This document shows positions 62,451 to 64,000 of a stretch of 64,000 nt of DNA, piece by piece (within the stretch, counting starts at the first letter, position 1; every line of letters begins with the position of its first letter). The stretch is from Lachnospira rogosae (GTDB lineage Bacteria > Bacillota > Clostridia > Lachnospirales > Lachnospiraceae). The notes below the pieces were generated by a model. It had not been told where the DNA came from, made no database searches, and saw nothing but the letters and a program-made list of their open reading frames with translations. The stretch covers positions 134,067 to 198,066 of the forward strand of contig NZ_JBBMER010000007.1 of the NCBI RefSeq assembly GCF_040096455.1. The letters are read 5' to 3'. Made by a program: the position numbers and the translations under genes.

Positions 62451-63527
62451 TTAACCTCTTTTTGATTTATCCATAAGTCCTGCTATTGTGCCTATTCCAT
62501 AACTTAAATGAAGAAGCAGGAATAATACAGGAAGACAGGCATTAGTTATATTTCTTTTATCTTCAGCTTTAAATGCAGATACTGCCGCCATACCAGATGC
62601 CATTAAAGCATAGAGCACCCACATAACAGTTGTAAGCACTACTGTTACTTTTCTTAATGCCGAAATACCTTTTCCAAGTGTATGGTTGTGCCTTTTCTTA
62701 ATGCACTCTGCAAGTCCTGTCGCTCCAATAACCGAACCTGAAGCTATTATTGCACTGACAAATGCAAATGGCACAAAATGATATATGCTAAGGCACTTAG
62801 GACATACCTTGCTTGTCTTTCCTATCCAGTAGCCGTTAGCATACTTCTGCTTAAGCATTGCCTTAAGACTGCTTCTTGTATACTGGTATGATATTATATC
62901 AGGGTCAAAGCACAGCTTATATCCAGCTTTTCTCATTCTATAATGAATTTCATTATCTTCTGTACGCACAAGTTCCTCATTAAAGAAACCAACCTTTTCA
63001 AATACTTCTCTTCTATATGCTGCGTGAAATAACGATTTAACATAAGTCTTTCCAGGATTATTCCTGTATGAAGCAATGCTTGAACCAAACATACTGCTCT
63101 CTGCAAGAAGAAGTGTCTCCTTAAATGGAGTTGGCTTGTCTATTATGTTAGGTCTTTGTCCACCACATATATATTCGCCTGTTTCAAGCACCCTCACATT
63201 CTTACTGACAAAATCCTCTGGAATTACAGCGTGTGCATCTACCTTTATTATCGCATCACCCTTATATTCCCTCAATGCAACGTTCCAGCCTGATGGAAGT
63301 GTCTTTTTAGGATTGTCAAGCACTACAACCCTTCTGAATTCATCTTTATTATCAAGTGCAAATTCACACATAAGTGCTCTTGTATTATCAGTTGATGCTC
63401 CGTCTACAAGCACAACCTCCATATTGTTATGGTCATAATCCTGATTTTTAATACATTCTAATATTCCATTAATATTCTGTTCCTCGTTATATGCAATAAC
63501 ACACATAGTAATAAGCATATCAGACAT
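62451..63527 (-). CDS. GT2 glycosyltransferase, ExoA-like
   Basis: A 358-residue inverting glycosyltransferase. The GT-A domain has MLITMCVIAYNEEQNINGIL, VVLVDGASTDNTRALMCEF and GDAIIKVDAHAVIPEDFVSK with the metal site, then GFFNEELVRTEDNEIHYRMR. The C-terminal part has three or four hydrophobic segments (FVPFAFVSAIIASGSVIGAT, VLTTVMWVLYALMASGMAAV). This layout matches succinoglycan ExoA-type enzymes. It lies between the initiating sugar transferase and CapD. GGAG precedes ATG 63527. Confidence 0.9.
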   Translation of the reverse strand: MSDMLITMCVIAYNEEQNINGILECIKNQDYDHNNMEVVLVDGASTDNTRALMCEFALDNKDEFRRVVVLDNPKKTLPSGWNVALREYKGDAIIKVDAHAVIPEDFVSKNVRVLETGEYICGGQRPNIIDKPTPFKETLLLAESSMFGSSIASYRNNPGKTYVKSLFHAAYRREVFEKVGFFNEELVRTEDNEIHYRMRKAGYKLCFDPDIISYQYTRSSLKAMLKQKYANGYWIGKTSKVCPKCLSIYHFVPFAFVSAIIASGSVIGATGLAECIKKRHNHTLGKGISALRKVTVVLTTVMWVLYALMASGMAAVSAFKAEDKRNITNACLPVLFLLLHLSYGIGTIAGLMDKSKRG

Positions 63528-63530
63528 TTA

Positions 63531-64000
63531 TTATCTCCTTCTACTCTTTGTCACTGAAAGCCTCTCGCTTCCAACAACAGATTCAAATGTATCCCAAAGC
63601 ACCCTGCAATCCTCTGCAAAACCAAACTTTCTTAATGCCTCAAGATTATACTTCATCTTCGCAGGAAGTACTTCCTCAACATACGCTTTATCCGGATTGG
63701 CGGCATTGCCTAATATTTTATCTTCATCTTTATAAGCTATGCTTGTTCTTGATGTAAGCCCAGCCGGCAAAAGCAGTGTTGCATACATTTCTTTAGAATA
63801 CTGCTTTACATACTCAGGCACTTCCGGTCTTGTGCCGACAAGTGTCATATCTCCTGCAAGAATGTTAAATAACTGTGGGAATTCATCAGCTCTTATCTTT
63901 CTTAAAAGCTTTCCCATTCTTGTTATTCTTCTGTCATTATCCACAGTCACAGAAGCACCAAGCTCATTAGCATTAACAACCATTGTCCTGAACTTGTATA
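63531..64000 (-). CDS. Undecaprenyl-phosphate sugar phosphotransferase, C-terminal part
   Basis: Only the end of the gene is in the window; the frame is open through 64000, where it reads YKFRTMVVNANELGA. This is the bacterial sugar transferase C-terminal core: FRTM, DNDRRITRMGKLLRKIRADE, FPQLFNILAGDMTLVGTRPE and VPEYVKQYSKEMYATLLLPA. It would start polysaccharide synthesis by putting a sugar phosphate on undecaprenyl phosphate. The internal ATG at 63983 is not the real start. Confidence 0.92.
   Translation of the reverse strand, partial: YKFRTMVVNANELGASVTVDNDRRITRMGKLLRKIRADEFPQLFNILAGDMTLVGTRPEVPEYVKQYSKEMYATLLLPAGLTSRTSIAYKDEDKILGNAANPDKAYVEEVLPAKMKYNLEALRKFGFAEDCRVLWDTFESVVGSERLSVTKSRRR

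Overview
The window looks like chromosomal DNA of a low-GC, motile, spore-forming member of the Clostridia, most likely a Lachnospiraceae (a relative of Lachnospira/[Eubacterium] eligens or Roseburia; this is inference from gene content and order, not from a search). It carries a late flagellar operon with the csrA-fliW pair, a class I SAM riboswitch on metK, a T-box on thrS, the sporulation genes spoIIID, spoIIR and a SipL-like SPOCS/LysM gene, and a large surface-polysaccharide locus. No transposase, integrase, prophage or CRISPR array was seen. Almost every gene is on the minus strand, so operons read from high to low coordinates.

Region 1 (1-15650) is flagellar: mbl/mreB, two rod/hook-type proteins (flhO/flhP-like), a FlgJ-type rod protein, then recD2, comF, a yvyF-like gene, flgM, flgN, two tandem FlgK paralogues, an oversized FlgL, fliW, csrA, flaG and the start of fliD, which is cut by the window edge. 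Region 2 (15650-21600) holds metK with its riboswitch, a divergent HD-GYP phosphodiesterase, an enolase with an N-terminal extension, spoIIID and a low-molecular-weight tyrosine phosphatase. Region 3 (21600-25800) is a restriction-modification island: a C-type regulator and two DNA methyltransferases on the plus strand facing an HNH nuclease and a PUA/EVE-like plus PD-(D/E)XK protein on the minus strand. Region 4 (25800-39200) is housekeeping and sporulation: thrS, a DUF1934 gene, spoIIR, a GntR regulator, ispE, a MATE transporter, an AraC regulator, a probable late-flagellar protein, a membrane-bound LuxR regulator, a SipL-like gene and a PrcB-like lipoprotein. Region 5 (39200-64000) is cell-envelope polysaccharide: glmM, a polyprenyl-phosphate mannose synthase-like GT2, two PIG-V-like and one YfhO-like GT-C proteins, a fused mannose-1-P guanylyltransferase/mannose-6-P isomerase, a repeat-rich membrane protein, an MBOAT/SGNH acyltransfer pair, tspO, tRNA-Leu and tRNA-Tyr, rfbD, several glycosyltransferases, a CapD-type epimerase and the end of an initiating sugar transferase.

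The most unusual non-coding signals are: (a) three tandem copies of an about 79-bp unit at 36759-36972, each with a perfect extended -10 (TGGTATAAT) and dyads whose arms covary between copies, ahead of the membrane-LuxR gene; (b) a GC-rich nested palindrome at 29589-29910 with a partial copy at 19011-19041; (c) a probable sigma-E promoter for spoIIID interleaved with the upstream gene's terminator, whose 3' arm is the spoIIID ribosome binding site. Unusual proteins include the fused mannose enzyme with a degenerate nucleotidyltransferase site, the PUA/EVE-like nuclease, and a 48-residue TTG-initiated ORF at 53621-53767.
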